A DNA stretch of 64,000 bases from Lachnospiraceae bacterium NC2008. GTDB taxonomy: Bacteria > Bacillota > Clostridia > Lachnospirales > Lachnospiraceae. Positions 1-9,093 of the stretch are shown here, piece after piece; position 1 is the stretch's first letter, and each line of letters starts with the position of its first letter. Both the position numbers and the translations under genes were made by a program. The notes under the pieces were generated by a model. It saw nothing but the letters and a program-made list of their open reading frames with translations, searched no databases and was not told the origin of the DNA. The stretch covers positions 124,001 to 188,000 of the forward strand of contig JHWS01000004.1 of the NCBI GenBank assembly GCA_000687675.1, read 5' to 3'.

Positions 1-594
1 AAGAAACAGGATAGATATGGAATGATTATGGAACTTCCACCATATCACAAGCCAAAGTGGGGCGCGCTCTTTAGATATGTACTTGGTAGAACAAAGGAAA
101 CATTCTTTAGAGTAACTAAGGTTGTATTACTTGTATGTGGCATATTCTGGGCACTTAGCTATTCACCAGCAGGAGGAAACGGAGGAATCCTCTATAAGGT
201 TGGAACAGCAATCGAACCAGTAACAAAAGCTATTGGTATGCCATGGCAGTTATTCCTTTCTTACATAGCATCAGCGGTTGGTAAGGAAGGTGCTATAGGT
301 GTAATTAGTGCTTTGTATAGTGGCGGATCATATAGCGCAGCATTTACACAGGCAATGAGTGGTGGTGGTGTAGCAGGAGACCTTAATTCAATTCTTCTTG
401 CTAATGTAACAAAGCCTGAAGCTTTAGCATTTATGTTTGCTATGACATTCAATATGCCTTGTGTAGTAGCGTTAGCTGCAACTTACCAGGAAACACACTC
501 AGCAAAATGGACAGCTAAGATAGTTTTATATTACACAGTTGTATCTCTTCTCTTAGCTTTCCTTGCATATCATGTAGGATTACTTATTTGGTAG
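1..594 (+). CDS. feoB: Ferrous iron transporter FeoB, C-terminal part (5' end outside window)
   Basis: The reading frame is open from base 1, so the gene starts upstream of the window and only about the last 197 residues are seen. FeoB is the GTP-driven inner-membrane permease for Fe(II). The visible part is the second half of the membrane domain: several hydrophobic segments and the GKEGAIGV stretch typical of the FeoB C-terminal gate region, followed by a final membrane helix. The GTPase domain is not in view. A FeoC-like gene follows 15 bp downstream, which supports the call. An internal ATG at 22 is only the first methionine in the window, not the start. Confidence 0.93.
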   Translation, partial: KKQDRYGMIMELPPYHKPKWGALFRYVLGRTKETFFRVTKVVLLVCGIFWALSYSPAGGNGGILYKVGTAIEPVTKAIGMPWQLFLSYIASAVGKEGAIGVISALYSGGSYSAAFTQAMSGGGVAGDLNSILLANVTKPEALAFMFAMTFNMPCVVALAATYQETHSAKWTAKIVLYYTVVSLLLAFLAYHVGLLIW

Positions 595-609
595 TTTATA
601 GGAACTTAT

Positions 610-882
610 ATGGAAGAATTACTTGAATTATTAAAGGACGGTCATGCAAGAACCATTGAACTTTTAGCTATGGAACTTGGCACTAGTCCTGAAGACATTG
701 AAAGAAAAATAGAATACTTAGAACAAATTGGTTCTATTAAAAGAGTATCTATGCAGGTAAGAAAGTGTAATGGTTGCTCAGGCTGCTCTGGAGGTGAGCA
801 GTCTGGGGCAACTCCATGTAAAGGCTGCATGCCTGAAGATGGATTTAAAAATATGGGAACTATGTGGGAAGTAATGGTTTAA
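610..882 (+). CDS. FeoC-like small winged-helix protein with cysteine cluster
   Basis: A 90-residue protein. Residues 1-50 look like a small winged helix (helix-turn-helix rich in Glu/Leu). Residues 53-73 carry five cysteines (C53, C56, C59, C70, C73) in CxxCxxC and CxxC arrangements, suited to binding an Fe-S cluster or metal. FeoC proteins combine these two parts and act with FeoB as a regulator or stability factor. The gene lies 15 bp after feoB and is surely co-transcribed. Whether it binds DNA or only FeoB cannot be told from sequence. Confidence 0.8.
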   Translation: MEELLELLKDGHARTIELLAMELGTSPEDIERKIEYLEQIGSIKRVSMQVRKCNGCSGCSGGEQSGATPCKGCMPEDGFKNMGTMWEVMV

Positions 883-916
883 AGGAACCATGTTTATAAA
901 AAAGGAGGATCATACT

Positions 917-1177
917 ATGAAATTTAAAGGCGTTGGATTATTTGCACTTGGAACATTATTTGGATTAGAAGGAATAAAGCTTCTTTCATCAAAGGATGCA
1001 AAAAAGGTGTATGCTCACTGCACTGCTGGAGTACTGCGAGCAAAGGACTCTGTTGTTACCCAGGTAACAACTCTTCAGGAAAATTGCAGTGACATATATG
1101 AAGAAGCTAAAGAAATCAATGAAAACAGAAAGAACAAGAAAGAAGAAGTCATATTTGAAGAAGAGTCGGAAAATTAA
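917..1177 (+). CDS. DUF6110 family small protein
   Basis: An 86-residue protein of the DUF6110 type. It has an N-terminal hydrophobic glycine-rich segment (about residues 5-22), a middle part with a YAHCTAG motif and a charged, coiled C-terminus ending in an acidic tail. The ATG at 917 is preferred over an upstream in-frame ATG at 890 because an AGGAGG box lies about 10 bp before it. It sits between the Feo genes and a P-type ATPase, an order common in gut Clostridia, which suggests a role in metal handling. Function is unknown. Confidence 0.75.
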   Translation: MKFKGVGLFALGTLFGLEGIKLLSSKDAKKVYAHCTAGVLRAKDSVVTQVTTLQENCSDIYEEAKEINENRKNKKEEVIFEEESEN

Positions 1178-1197
1178 TTTAGAAAGAAGTTGATAAC

Positions 1198-3279
1198 ATG
1201 AAATTTGTAATCAAGCATGAATTAAATAATCGACTTAGAATACATCTGCCTATGAACAATATGACTTTCAGGCAGGCGGATTGTTTAGAATATTATCTTA
1301 TTGGTTTTGATGAAATTAAAGAAGTTAAGGTATATGAGAGGACTGCAGATGTCGTAATATTCTTTGATTGTGATAAGTCAAAAGTGATTACTATCGTAAA
1401 AGAGTTTTCTTTTGATAAGGTCGAGGTTCCTGAAAGCGTATATGAAACATCAGGCAGAGAATTATCTGCTAAATATTATGACAAGATTGTCACTTCTGTA
1501 ATCTTGCATTATGGAAAGCGTCTTGTATTACCTTTATCAATAAGGGAAGTATGGGTAGCTTTAAAAACAGTTAAGTACGCTCTAAAGGGATTACTAACTC
1601 TAAAGAATAAAAAACTTCAGGTTGAGGTTTTAGATGCTGCAGCTATTACTGCATCAACTTTAACAGAAGATTATAAAACTGCATCAAGTGTTATGTTCCT
1701 GTTGAAAATAGGAGATATTCTGGAGGAATGGACACATAAGAAATCAGTAGATGATCTTGCAAGGCGTATGTCACTAAATATCGACAAGGTTTGGCTTATA
1801 AATGAAGGTGAGGAGTTAGAAGTCAAATCTTCTGATATTAAGTGTGGCGACAATGTTGTTGTAAGAATGGGAAATATGATTCCTTTTGATGGAGAAGTAA
1901 CTGGTGGTGAGGCTATGGTTAATCAAGCTTCTATGACCGGTGAAGCTGTTGCTGTTCATAAGACAGAAGGTATGAGTGTATTTGCAGGTACTGTTATAGA
2001 AGACGGTGAATTAACTATAAGAGTTACCCAGACAGAGGGATGTGGACGCTTTGACAAGATTGTAAAGATGATTGAAGAATCTGAAAAGCTTAAATCAAAT
2101 CTTGAAAGCAAAGCAGAGAGACTTGCAGATAGCCTTGTACCATATACTTTTATGGCTTCGGCAATTACATGGCTATTTAGCCGTAACATTACAAAAGCTG
2201 TGTCTGTTCTTATGGTTGATTATTCATGTGCTCTTAAGATGGCTATGCCTATATCTGTATTATCTGCTATAAGAGAAGCTTCTGAATATGGAATAACTGT
2301 AAAAGGAGGAAGATTCCTTGAAGCAGTTGCTGAGGCAGACACTATAGTATTTGATAAAACAGGAACTCTTACGAAGGCAAAGCCAACTGTTGTTAAGGTT
2401 GTTTCCTTTAATGGAGAAGATGAAGAGGAGCTATTAAGACAGGCAGCTTGTCTCGAAGAGCATTTTCCACATTCTGTTGCAAGGGCTGTAGTTGAAGCAG
2501 CTGAGAATAAGGGACTATCTCATGAAGAGTTACACACTAAGGTTGAATATATAGTAGCCCATGGAATCGCTTCGGAAATAGATGGACAGAAAGCTGTTAT
2601 AGGTAGCTATCACTTTGTCTTTGATGATGAAGCTGTAATTATATCAGAGGATAAGAAGGAAGAGTTCAACTCGCTTCCAGATAATTATTCCCATCTTTAT
2701 TTTGCTAAAAATGGTATCTTAGCTGCTTGTATTCTTATTGAAGATCCTATGAGAGAAGAAGCTAAAGAAGTTGTTGAAAAGCTTAGAAGCAGAGGATTCA
2801 AGCATATAGTGATGATGACTGGGGACAGTAATCGTACAGCTGCAAAGATTGCCACAGAAGCCGGAATTACAGAATACTTTGCGGAGGTATTACCAGAAGA
2901 TAAGGCAGGCTATATAGAGAAGGCAAAAGCTGAAGGTAGAAAGGTCGTAATGGTGGGAGATGGTATTAACGACTCACCTGCGCTTTCTGCATCTGATGCG
3001 GGAATTGCTATTAGTGAAGGAGCTGAAATTGCTAGACAGATAGCTGATATTACTATTGGTTCGTCAAAACTTGACAGTATTGTCATATTGCGAGATATTA
3101 GCCAACTGCTTATGAACCGCATTAAATTTAACTACAGAACAATCGTAAGTTTTAATACGGGGCTTATTGTACTTGGACTTGCTGGTATTATGCCACCTGC
3201 GACTTCGGCAATGCTTCACAATGGTTCAACTGTTGCTCTTGGACTAAAGAGTATGACAAAACTTATACCAGAAACTTAA
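1198..3279 (+). CDS. Heavy-metal-type P-type ATPase
   Basis: A 693-residue P1B-like ATPase. An N-terminal HMA-like fold (about 1-75) lacks a CxxC metal motif. The actuator motif TGEA is at 247-250, the phosphorylation motif DKTGT at 386-390, an HS/HP-like nucleotide-binding element near 425, and GDGIND at 587-592. The membrane metal-site motif is YSCALKM (342-348) instead of CPC, so copper specificity is not supported. Position after FeoB, FeoC-like and DUF6110 suggests an iron or other divalent cation, probably efflux. Only 20 bp separate it from the preceding gene, so it is likely in the same operon. Confidence 0.85.
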   Translation: MKFVIKHELNNRLRIHLPMNNMTFRQADCLEYYLIGFDEIKEVKVYERTADVVIFFDCDKSKVITIVKEFSFDKVEVPESVYETSGRELSAKYYDKIVTSVILHYGKRLVLPLSIREVWVALKTVKYALKGLLTLKNKKLQVEVLDAAAITASTLTEDYKTASSVMFLLKIGDILEEWTHKKSVDDLARRMSLNIDKVWLINEGEELEVKSSDIKCGDNVVVRMGNMIPFDGEVTGGEAMVNQASMTGEAVAVHKTEGMSVFAGTVIEDGELTIRVTQTEGCGRFDKIVKMIEESEKLKSNLESKAERLADSLVPYTFMASAITWLFSRNITKAVSVLMVDYSCALKMAMPISVLSAIREASEYGITVKGGRFLEAVAEADTIVFDKTGTLTKAKPTVVKVVSFNGEDEEELLRQAACLEEHFPHSVARAVVEAAENKGLSHEELHTKVEYIVAHGIASEIDGQKAVIGSYHFVFDDEAVIISEDKKEEFNSLPDNYSHLYFAKNGILAACILIEDPMREEAKEVVEKLRSRGFKHIVMMTGDSNRTAAKIATEAGITEYFAEVLPEDKAGYIEKAKAEGRKVVMVGDGINDSPALSASDAGIAISEGAEIARQIADITIGSSKLDSIVILRDISQLLMNRIKFNYRTIVSFNTGLIVLGLAGIMPPATSAMLHNGSTVALGLKSMTKLIPET

Positions 3280-3292
3280 AGGAGACTTAGAC

Positions 3293-4087
3293 GTGACGAT
3301 ACATGAATTTGGAAAACACAACGAGAAAGTAATAGTACTTATACATCCATCAATTGTCATGTGGGACTATTTTGAATATGTTATTCCGGCACTTGCGAAA
3401 AAGTACCATGTTATAGTACCGGCACTTCCGGGATATGATACTGAGTCTAAGGGTGATTTTACATCTGTGGAAGATATAGCTATAGAGCTTTCTACATGGC
3501 TGGTTCAGAATAATCTTTACGAAGTGGAATGCCTTTATGGATGTTCTATGGGTGGAAGTATGGTTATCAGGATGCTTGCAGACAATTGGCTTCGTGTAAA
3601 GCATGCTGTTATCGATGGAGGTATAACACCATATAAGCTTCCTTGGATAATAACCAGATTTATAGCTATTAAGGACTTTTGCCTGATATATGCAGGAAAA
3701 CTTGGCGGTGCAAAGTTATTAGAAAAGGCATTTGATACAGATGAACTTACTGAAGAGGATATAAAGTATGCGGCTGATGTTCTTGATTTTATATCAGCTA
3801 AAACTATATGGAGAACTTTTGAATCATGTAATAACTACTCTATGCCCAAATATATTAATCAGGATTGTAAACATATTGAATATTGGGTTGCTGATAAGGA
3901 AGTTAAGGCTAGGAAAAATGATGTGAAATATGTAAAAAGAATATTCCCTCAGACAATATTCAGAAAGATTAAGGACGTAGGCCATGGAGGATTGGCTCCT
4001 TTTAATCCTGAGAAATTTGTAAGAGGGATTGAATTTGTATGTGGAGAAGGATCTTATAATTGTGAAGATTTTGGAGGGCAAGATTAG
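3293..4087 (+). CDS. Alpha/beta hydrolase
   Basis: A 264-residue alpha/beta-hydrolase fold protein. The nucleophile elbow YGCSMGG places the serine at residue 85, and a conserved GHGG near the C-terminus supplies the likely catalytic histidine (H231). Start is GTG at 3293 with AAAGGAG 9 bp upstream, overlapping the end of the P-type ATPase gene's stop region. It abuts the methyltransferase gene at 4088 with no gap, so the two are probably translated together. Substrate is unknown. Confidence 0.8.
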   Translation: MTIHEFGKHNEKVIVLIHPSIVMWDYFEYVIPALAKKYHVIVPALPGYDTESKGDFTSVEDIAIELSTWLVQNNLYEVECLYGCSMGGSMVIRMLADNWLRVKHAVIDGGITPYKLPWIITRFIAIKDFCLIYAGKLGGAKLLEKAFDTDELTEEDIKYAADVLDFISAKTIWRTFESCNNYSMPKYINQDCKHIEYWVADKEVKARKNDVKYVKRIFPQTIFRKIKDVGHGGLAPFNPEKFVRGIEFVCGEGSYNCEDFGGQD

Positions 4088-4885
4088 ATGAATCTAATAT
4101 TAGGTGATGTACAGACAACAGCTCTTATACCACTTGCAATAAAGGCTAATGAAACTAAAAGAAAGAATGCCAGAATTACAGATAATAAGGCGGTTGAGAT
4201 AATAGATGCTCTTGGAGTTGATACAGCTCAGTATGACAAGTTTATGTCTCACGAAGGTGTAATAGCTCGTACTATTATGCTTGATAAGCAGCTAAAGCAA
4301 ATTATAAGTAAAGAACCAGATACGGTTATTGTAAATGTTGGTGCAGGATTTGACGATAGATTCTCGCGTGTAGACAATGGAAGAATTATTTGGTTTGACA
4401 TAGATCTTCCAGATGCAATAGCAGCAAGAAAGAAGGCATTTCCCGAGAGGGATAGAGTAACTATGATTGCTGGAAGCGCTCTCGAAGATGAGTGGTGCAA
4501 ATCTGTTAAGGATGCAGTTGATGCCAAAGGGACTAAACCGGTATTTATAGCTGAAGGATTATTTATGTACCTTACTATGGAACAGATAGAAATTTTCCTT
4601 AATATTTTAAAGGACAATTTTCCAAAGGGAGGAACTTTAATAGCTGAGCAGAATAGTAAAATATTGGTTAAAAACGAAAAGTATCATGATACTGTGAAAA
4701 ATACTAAAGCGCGATTTGTATCAGGAACGGATAGCGGTCAGGAAATCGCAGACTTGGTACCAGGATTTCGCTTAATTGAAGAGCACAGCTTTAATGAAGA
4801 AATGCGTAAATATAGCATACGAGCAAAGATATTTGCAACTTTGCTTTCAAAGTTTAACGATAGATGGGCAACATTTGAATGGTAA
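4088..4885 (+). CDS. Class I SAM-dependent methyltransferase, LCMT/PPM family
   Basis: A 265-residue methyltransferase of the leucine-carboxyl-methyltransferase-like family. In bacteria the family includes O-methyltransferases associated with polyketide and other small molecules. The SAM loop VGAGFDDR is at about 84-91, followed by the acidic strand IIWFDIDLPD and the family signature FIAEGLFMYL. It starts directly after the hydrolase stop. A carboxyl-methyltransferase beside an esterase-like hydrolase suggests reversible modification of a small acid, but this is inference. Confidence 0.82.
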   Translation: MNLILGDVQTTALIPLAIKANETKRKNARITDNKAVEIIDALGVDTAQYDKFMSHEGVIARTIMLDKQLKQIISKEPDTVIVNVGAGFDDRFSRVDNGRIIWFDIDLPDAIAARKKAFPERDRVTMIAGSALEDEWCKSVKDAVDAKGTKPVFIAEGLFMYLTMEQIEIFLNILKDNFPKGGTLIAEQNSKILVKNEKYHDTVKNTKARFVSGTDSGQEIADLVPGFRLIEEHSFNEEMRKYSIRAKIFATLLSKFNDRWATFEW

Positions 4886-4900
4886 ATTAGAGGAGAAACT

Positions 4901-5398
4901 ATGTTACTTACAATATTTCTTGCGATAGTATTTTGCGTTTCTATAACATTGATGATGTTTTCAGCAGTTGCATTTATACAGGATAAGAAGTTCTTTTCAG
5001 CAGCACCTAAAGAGGCTCAGGAAGCCATAATCCCAAGAGATAAAGAACTATTCTATGGCGCCAGAGTAATAGGCTGGACTTTAATGGTATTTAGCTTCTT
5101 AATGATTATAGGCGTTGGCGTAATCTCTATCTGGGATGGCTTTAGAAGTGGATATACTTTCTGGCAGTTCTTTACCAGATTTATAATTATTTTTTCAACA
5201 TATAAAATCTATGACATGATTTGTTTTGATTATTTTCTACTTATGAAATATCAATTCTTTCAGTTTTATTTCCCTGAAGTTAAGGAAGCTTATGAAGGCA
5301 GGAAATATGGCTTTAATATAAAAAGCCAGCTTATAAAGCTGCTTATTATATTCCCTGGGGCATCGGCTATAGCCGCTTGGGTATGTACACAGTTTTAA
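4901..5398 (+). CDS. Integral membrane protein of unknown function
   Basis: A 165-residue protein with about four predicted membrane segments (near residues 1-25, 55-78, 92-115 and 145-163) and a charged loop after the first. No family recognised. A GAGGAG box precedes the ATG, and the gene follows the LCMT-type methyltransferase by 15 bp. A stem-loop at 5429-5448 lies after its stop, suggesting it is the last gene of that transcription unit. Confidence 0.7.
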   Translation: MLLTIFLAIVFCVSITLMMFSAVAFIQDKKFFSAAPKEAQEAIIPRDKELFYGARVIGWTLMVFSFLMIIGVGVISIWDGFRSGYTFWQFFTRFIIIFSTYKIYDMICFDYFLLMKYQFFQFYFPEVKEAYEGRKYGFNIKSQLIKLLIIFPGASAIAAWVCTQF

Positions 5399-5428
5399 GT
5401 GAGATTATTTGATATAAATATTGAACAG

Positions 5429-5455
5429 TCCGGGAAGGAATTCCCGGAGTTTCTT
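5429..5455 (+). terminator. Stem-loop, possible intrinsic terminator
   Basis: Perfect 8-bp inverted repeat TCCGGGAA / TTCCCGGA with a GGAA loop, followed by GTTTCTT. It lies between the membrane protein and the next methyltransferase. The tail is short in T, so it may only attenuate. Confidence 0.55.
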
Positions 5456-5486
5456 ATGTAATCAAAGTTCGCAGGAGGAGTATTAT

Positions 5487-6068
5487 TTGAATTATTTCAT
5501 GGCACAATTTGGTAATCCATCAGGAACATTTGGAAGGTTTTTATCCAAGATAATGAATCTTTCTAATAATAAAATGTACAAAGCCAATATGAAGAAACTG
5601 AATAATAATATGAGGATACTTGAAATTGGTCATGGGAATGGTAAACAGCTTGAACTAATCAAAAAAAATAAGAAGTTTGTTTTTCTGTATGGGATAGATA
5701 TATCAGTGGACATGCATAACTTGGCATCAAAAAGACTCGGAAAAAATGCAAATCTTGATGTGGCCACTGCTGAAGATATGCCATATGAAGATTCATATTT
5801 TGACGCAGTTATAACCACAGATACATTCTATTTTTGGGATGATCCAAGTCGGGTAATGGCTGAAATAAAACGTGTACTAAAACAAGAAGGTCTATTTATA
5901 AATGCACATAATACTATGTACGCTTCCTCAGTTGGAAAAGCAAGAAAAGGTGCAGGGATATTTAAGGCAGATAGTTTGATTAAAGAAGGTCGTAGGAATG
6001 GCCTAATATGTATATTTAAAACTAAACTAGGTCTTTTTGAAGAACAGATAATTTTTCAGAAAGAGTAA
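5487..6068 (+). CDS. Class I SAM-dependent methyltransferase
   Basis: About 193 residues. The frame is open further upstream (TTG at 5421), but that region contains the stem-loop. An AGGAGG box at 5473 points to TTG 5487 or ATG 5499 as the true start. The protein has a SAM motif EIGHGNG, a GIDIS acidic strand, the VATAEDMPYEDSYFDAV block and a post-motif FYFWDDP, all typical of methyltransferase type 11. The substrate is unknown. It leads into the ATC-hydrolase-like gene at 6101. Confidence 0.78.
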   Translation: MNYFMAQFGNPSGTFGRFLSKIMNLSNNKMYKANMKKLNNNMRILEIGHGNGKQLELIKKNKKFVFLYGIDISVDMHNLASKRLGKNANLDVATAEDMPYEDSYFDAVITTDTFYFWDDPSRVMAEIKRVLKQEGLFINAHNTMYASSVGKARKGAGIFKADSLIKEGRRNGLICIFKTKLGLFEEQIIFQKE

Positions 6069-6100
6069 GAATTAATTATATTGGTGTAGAAAAGGAGCAT

Positions 6101-6745
6101 ATGATGCAAGCAGATAATAACGATATTAAGAAAAAAACAATTAAAACTATGAATGGAAAAAAGGTTTTTAAGGATGAGATTGCCCTAAGACTATCAATAC
6201 CAGAATCTGAAAAAATATGGCATGATGCGACAAAACGCCTATATAAGATGTATGTTAACCATGATGATCTTCCAAAGGGCGTGGCTATGCATACTGATGG
6301 ATTTATTTTCCCAGCGGCAGCAATATATCTGGCCATAAAGGAAGTTGATTCTGATATGGCATACGATGTAATGAAAAAGGTTATGGCGGAGAAATCGAAA
6401 AAAACAGGCCAGTCCATTGCAAAGTGTTGTAAAGTTCCAGGCTTTAAGAAGTTCTTTTTAGGTATGTGGGATTCTATGAGTCATAAGATGTTTGGGGAGA
6501 CAGCAGGTTTTAAAAATGTGTTTTATCCAAAGAAAAAAGGAAGTTTTCGCATGGATATAACAGAGTGTCCTTATAACAAATATCTGACTGAACAAGGTTG
6601 CCCAGAACTTAATATTATCTTTTGTGAGAATGATGTTCATGCCTATGGTAATCTGCCAGGGTTAAAATTCACAAGAACAAAAACAATTGGTGCAGGTGAT
6701 GACCTGTGCGATTTTAAGATGGAACTTGTAAAGGGGATAAAATAG
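6101..6745 (+). CDS. L-2-amino-thiazoline-4-carboxylic acid hydrolase-like protein
   Basis: A 214-residue protein resembling the ATC hydrolase family (PF14196). The C-terminal half has the family pattern: CPYNKYLTEQGCPELN, a cysteine in IIFCENDVHAYG, then the FTRTKTIGAGDDLCDF block. The characterised member converts a thiazoline acid toward cysteine, but most members are uncharacterised and may act on other cyclic or thioester compounds. It has methyltransferases on both sides and a paralogue at 11034. Start ATG 6101 is preceded by AAAGGAG. Confidence 0.72.
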   Translation: MMQADNNDIKKKTIKTMNGKKVFKDEIALRLSIPESEKIWHDATKRLYKMYVNHDDLPKGVAMHTDGFIFPAAAIYLAIKEVDSDMAYDVMKKVMAEKSKKTGQSIAKCCKVPGFKKFFLGMWDSMSHKMFGETAGFKNVFYPKKKGSFRMDITECPYNKYLTEQGCPELNIIFCENDVHAYGNLPGLKFTRTKTIGAGDDLCDFKMELVKGIK

Positions 6746-6746
6746 T

Positions 6747-7391
6747 ATGACTGATAAAGAATATAAAAAATTATCACAGAAGGAATTTTCTAAAGCAGCT
6801 AGAGTATATGAAACAGATAAGGGTGGCATATACAAAATGTGCAGAAAGGATTACCCAGATGTTTTAAATGAACTTGAGAAGGAAGAGTTCAATGATTTAT
6901 TAGACTGTGGATGTGGTCCAGCACCTATGCTTACTCTTTTACATGAAAAATATCCTGATAAGCATTATACCGGTATTGATTTAACACCGGAGATGATAGA
7001 AGTCGCAAGAGAAAAGAACATGGAAGATATAAATCTTGTGGTAGGTGACTGTGAAAAGCTGCCTTTTGATGATAATTCGTTTGATGCTGTAATATGCTGC
7101 CAAAGTTTTCATCACTATCCTAATGTTCAAGACTTTTTTGATAGTGTTTATCGTGTTCTTCGTCCAGGTGGAAGATTGATTCTTCGTGACATGACTATGA
7201 ATTCTGCACCTGTAAGATGGTTCTGTAATCATATAGAGATTCCACTTATAAATCTTACTGGACATGGAGATGTGCGTATATATGGAAAAAATGATGTTAA
7301 GGCGCTATGTGATAAAGCGGGTCTAAAGATGGAACTTTTTGAAAAGAGAGGCTTCTGTAGACTACACTGCGTAGCAAGAAAACCATTATAA
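6747..7391 (+). CDS. Class I SAM-dependent methyltransferase (UbiE-like)
   Basis: A 214-residue methyltransferase type 11. The glycine loop LLDCGCGPAP is near residue 52, with GIDLTPEMIEVA, the GDCEKLPFDDNSFDAVICCQSFHH block and VLRPGGRLILRD further on. It begins 1 bp after the ATC-hydrolase-like gene and shares its transcript. It is the third methyltransferase within 3.3 kb. Substrate unknown. Confidence 0.85.
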   Translation: MTDKEYKKLSQKEFSKAARVYETDKGGIYKMCRKDYPDVLNELEKEEFNDLLDCGCGPAPMLTLLHEKYPDKHYTGIDLTPEMIEVAREKNMEDINLVVGDCEKLPFDDNSFDAVICCQSFHHYPNVQDFFDSVYRVLRPGGRLILRDMTMNSAPVRWFCNHIEIPLINLTGHGDVRIYGKNDVKALCDKAGLKMELFEKRGFCRLHCVARKPL

Positions 7392-7431
7392 ACCAGATGA
7401 AAGTACATAATACATCAAATGGTAAAGAAAT

Positions 7432-8349
7432 ATGAAAACAAATAAATCAGTTAAATATAGAGTTTTACTAGCTTTGTGCCGCTTAGTTAGATTGCAGAGG
7501 GTTATGGAACTTCCGCCTGATAAGGCACAAAAACTTTTTAGGAAAGCATATAAAGGTGTTGTTATTCCTAAACTTTCAGATGAGAAAATTAATATAAAGG
7601 CGGAAAAGGTAGTTGGTTCTACTTGTCTTTGGTATCGATACAAACAAGGAAATGACAGAGCTTGTATATATCTTATTGGTGGAGGAATGCTTAAGTATCC
7701 AAAGCCAAGTCAAGCAAAGGAAGTGCTTCAGATAGCTAAGAAAACAGGAGTTGATTTTGTACTTCCATATTATCCTCTTGTCCATACTGGGAATACACTG
7801 CCTGATGTATATGAGATGATATATGCCCTCTATAAAGAGATGCTTAAGAAGTATAAACCTGAAAATATATACATTCTAGGTGGATCCAGCGGAGCAAATC
7901 TTGCATTGGGAATGATTTCTTATATCAATGACAAAGGGGAAGGTCTTGCTATGCCTGGAAAAGTATATGCAGGGTCTCCAGGTTCATTGCTTATTTCAGA
8001 TGAAGAAAGAAGAAAAGCAGATAAGCTCGACAAAAAAGATGTGATCATGAGCCAAAAGGCTACACTGTCAGTTTGGGAAGGTATGACTGGAGGCAAAAAG
8101 GTTGCTGATTATATGGAATCCCTTCAGCTTGGAAATTATACAGGGCTAAAGGATGTATATCTTTCTTTTGGAGGAGATGAAGTATTTACAGCTGCGGCAG
8201 ATTCAATTAAGGCCAGATTAGAACAATATGGCGTTCATGTAAAGATGGAGATAGAACCTGGAATGTACCACTGTTATGCGGTAATTCCTTTAGTTAAGGA
8301 TGCAAAACCAGCATATCGAAGGATGATTAAATATATAAAGAAGAGATAA
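7432..8349 (+). CDS. Alpha/beta hydrolase, HSL-like esterase
   Basis: A 305-residue esterase/lipase of the hormone-sensitive-lipase type (alpha/beta hydrolase 3). An oxyanion-type IGGGM motif precedes a GGSSGANLA nucleophile elbow (serine about 152). FGGDEVF supplies the acidic residue and PGMYHCYAVIP the histidine. It probably acts on short-chain esters or amides. It lies 40 bp after the methyltransferase and 3 bp before the first of four membrane proteins. Confidence 0.82.
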   Translation: MKTNKSVKYRVLLALCRLVRLQRVMELPPDKAQKLFRKAYKGVVIPKLSDEKINIKAEKVVGSTCLWYRYKQGNDRACIYLIGGGMLKYPKPSQAKEVLQIAKKTGVDFVLPYYPLVHTGNTLPDVYEMIYALYKEMLKKYKPENIYILGGSSGANLALGMISYINDKGEGLAMPGKVYAGSPGSLLISDEERRKADKLDKKDVIMSQKATLSVWEGMTGGKKVADYMESLQLGNYTGLKDVYLSFGGDEVFTAAADSIKARLEQYGVHVKMEIEPGMYHCYAVIPLVKDAKPAYRRMIKYIKKR

Positions 8350-8352
8350 TTT

Positions 8353-9093
8353 ATGAAAACATTCAATAATATTGGGATTGATGAAAAATTAGACTGGGAA
8401 AGAATCAGACACCTTATGACGATAGGGCTGATTGCTGGGATTATGGTTCTTGTAGGAGACATGCTTCTAGGATGGGGAGTAAGTGATCCAACCTTAAGTG
8501 GGATAGAAAGAAAACTGTCAACATATGTTAATCTATCTGATTCAAGGCTTTTCTGGTCGGCTTTTCTGGGATTTATTGGTATTCCACTGGAAGGATTGTG
8601 TTATTTCGCAATTTACAGGCTTATTGCTCCTTATTCAGAGAAATCTGCACATATGTATCGTGCAGGCGTAATTGGATATATAACCTTTGGTGGATGCGGC
8701 GTTCATGTTCCTTGTCTGGCTGTTGTTTTCTTCTATAAATATATGTTGCAATCAAATCCAGATAGAGCGTTAGAACTGACATGTAAATACGGTGCATACT
8801 TCCTGCTTCCAGGAACTATAGCCTTTCTAATTTTCTTCTTTATAAAGACTATTGCACACATATGTGCATTCGCAAAAGGACTGACACCATATCCAAAATG
8901 GTGTTGGGTATTCTGCCTTGCGGTGGGAATGGTAGCAACCATGCTATTAAAGTTATGTGGTAATCATGCGCTTACAAACGCTTTAACAGCTGCATGGATT
9001 AGTATTGGAAATATATGGATGTTCCTAGGATTGCTAATCACGATGAAGAAGGCTTCAGTTAAGGAAAAAGGAGTCAAAAACTATGGAGAATAA
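8353..9093 (+). CDS. DUF6796-type integral membrane protein (copy 1 of 4)
   Basis: A 246-residue protein with about six membrane helices. It shares a layout with the next three genes: a first helix containing a conserved aspartate (LVGDMLLGWG), a polar loop, then an (F/L)xxSAFLGFxGxP block and further helices. I assign it to DUF6796 on pattern, with moderate certainty. It overlaps the next gene by 11 bp. Role unknown. Confidence 0.65.
   Translation: MKTFNNIGIDEKLDWERIRHLMTIGLIAGIMVLVGDMLLGWGVSDPTLSGIERKLSTYVNLSDSRLFWSAFLGFIGIPLEGLCYFAIYRLIAPYSEKSAHMYRAGVIGYITFGGCGVHVPCLAVVFFYKYMLQSNPDRALELTCKYGAYFLLPGTIAFLIFFFIKTIAHICAFAKGLTPYPKWCWVFCLAVGMVATMLLKLCGNHALTNALTAAWISIGNIWMFLGLLITMKKASVKEKGVKNYGE

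Noticed and set aside
5421-5486. TTG start of the methyltransferase at 5421
   Set aside because: The region contains an 8-bp hairpin and the ribosome binding site lies downstream of it at 5473.
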